Shown here one piece after another: positions 63,850 through 64,000 of a DNA stretch of 64,000 nt (positions are counted from its first letter, which is position 1; every line of letters starts with the position of its first letter). Position numbers and translations under genes: made by a program. Origin of the DNA: Sphingobacterium thalpophilum. Its GTDB lineage: Bacteria; Bacteroidota; Bacteroidia; Sphingobacteriales; Sphingobacteriaceae. Where the stretch lies: NCBI RefSeq assembly GCF_901482695.1, contig NZ_LR590484.1, forward strand, positions 1,674,001-1,738,000, read 5' to 3'. Under the pieces are notes generated by a model. The model was given only the letters and a program-made list of their open reading frames with translations, made no database searches and was not told the DNA's origin.

Positions 63850-64000
63850 ATGGAACTAAAAGAAGCTTTTTTAAAAGTTGTACGCGACAACTACGCAAAT
63901 TTTGAAGGCCGCGCGCGTCGTAAAGAATACTGGATGTATGTATTATCTGTATTTGTTTTGTATATAGGCTTAGGTATTGTGGGCGGAATTCTTTCGATTA
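63850..64000 (+). CDS. DUF805 membrane protein, N-terminal fragment
   Basis: The gene starts at ATG 63850 and runs off the right edge after 50 codons. The visible part reads MELKEAFLKVVRDNYANF, then EGRARRKEYWMYVLSVFVLY; the F-GRA-RR-EYW motif is the mark of DUF805 proteins, small inner-membrane proteins of unknown role. A transmembrane segment begins at about residue 32. Confidence 0.85.
   Translation, partial: MELKEAFLKVVRDNYANFEGRARRKEYWMYVLSVFVLYIGLGIVGGILSI

Noticed and set aside
1..64000. CRISPR arrays, insertion sequences, prophage genes
   Set aside because: No regularly spaced repeats, transposase motifs, terminal repeats or phage genes were seen on either strand.

Overview
The window looks like chromosomal DNA from a Bacteroidota bacterium of the Sphingobacteriaceae type, with Sphingobacterium or a close relative as the best guess. 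The reasons are two SusC/SusD glycan-uptake loci, many lipoproteins with Bacteroidota-style lipoboxes, a bacillithiol enzyme (BshC), a long NagB with a C-terminal PIG-L domain, the L28-L33-DUF4295-FtsY-RimO gene order, and promoter -7 boxes of the TAnnTTTG type. No integrase, transposase, phage gene, CRISPR array or rRNA is visible.

Positions 1-12951 form a polysaccharide-utilisation-type locus (PUL 1): the 3' end of a sugar-porter MFS transporter, a GH130-like lipoprotein, SusC, SusD, a DUF3823 lipoprotein, and then an unusual set of three exported endonuclease/exonuclease/phosphatase (EEP) hydrolases around a TIG/NHL-repeat lipoprotein. A convergent LacI-family regulator closes the locus. 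A perfect palindrome, AAAACCGGTTTT, at 354-365 ahead of the GH130 gene is a candidate operator. With GH130 as the only glycan enzyme and three metal-dependent phosphoesterase-type enzymes, the locus may act on a phosphorylated or phosphodiester-containing glycoconjugate. That is the best candidate here for an undescribed system; the substrate is inference.

Positions 12952-29688 hold a highly structured intergenic region, a tRNA-Glu(UUC), a GH20 hexosaminidase, a TonB-dependent siderophore-type receptor, NagB-PIG-L, a methionine-type aminotransferase, a TlpA-like thioredoxin, RadA, an M19 dipeptidase coupled to a beta-lactamase-fold serine hydrolase, XseA/XseB and an Asp/Glu racemase. GH20 and NagB suggest amino-sugar use.

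Positions 29747-37367 are a second, enzyme-free Sus-type operon (PUL 2, minus strand): TIG/NHL lipoprotein, SusC, SusD and a DUF1735/DUF4973-like lipoprotein. A second tRNA-Glu(UUC) follows, lying in a 109-bp perfect direct repeat of the first.

Positions 38115-64000 are mostly housekeeping: PurD, an MG2/TonB-plug export protein, an enoyl-CoA isomerase-like protein, a lipoprotein, a phosphohexomutase with a NUDIX hydrolase, a conserved unknown protein, Idi, an amidase, GcvP, a CtlX-like hydrolase, an Oar-like TonB receptor, BshC, then the rpmB-rpmG-DUF4295-ftsY-rimO cluster, a small membrane protein overlapping recO, and the start of a DUF805 gene. Many gene ends carry clear hairpin terminators. 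All functions are read from motifs and gene order; no database search was run.
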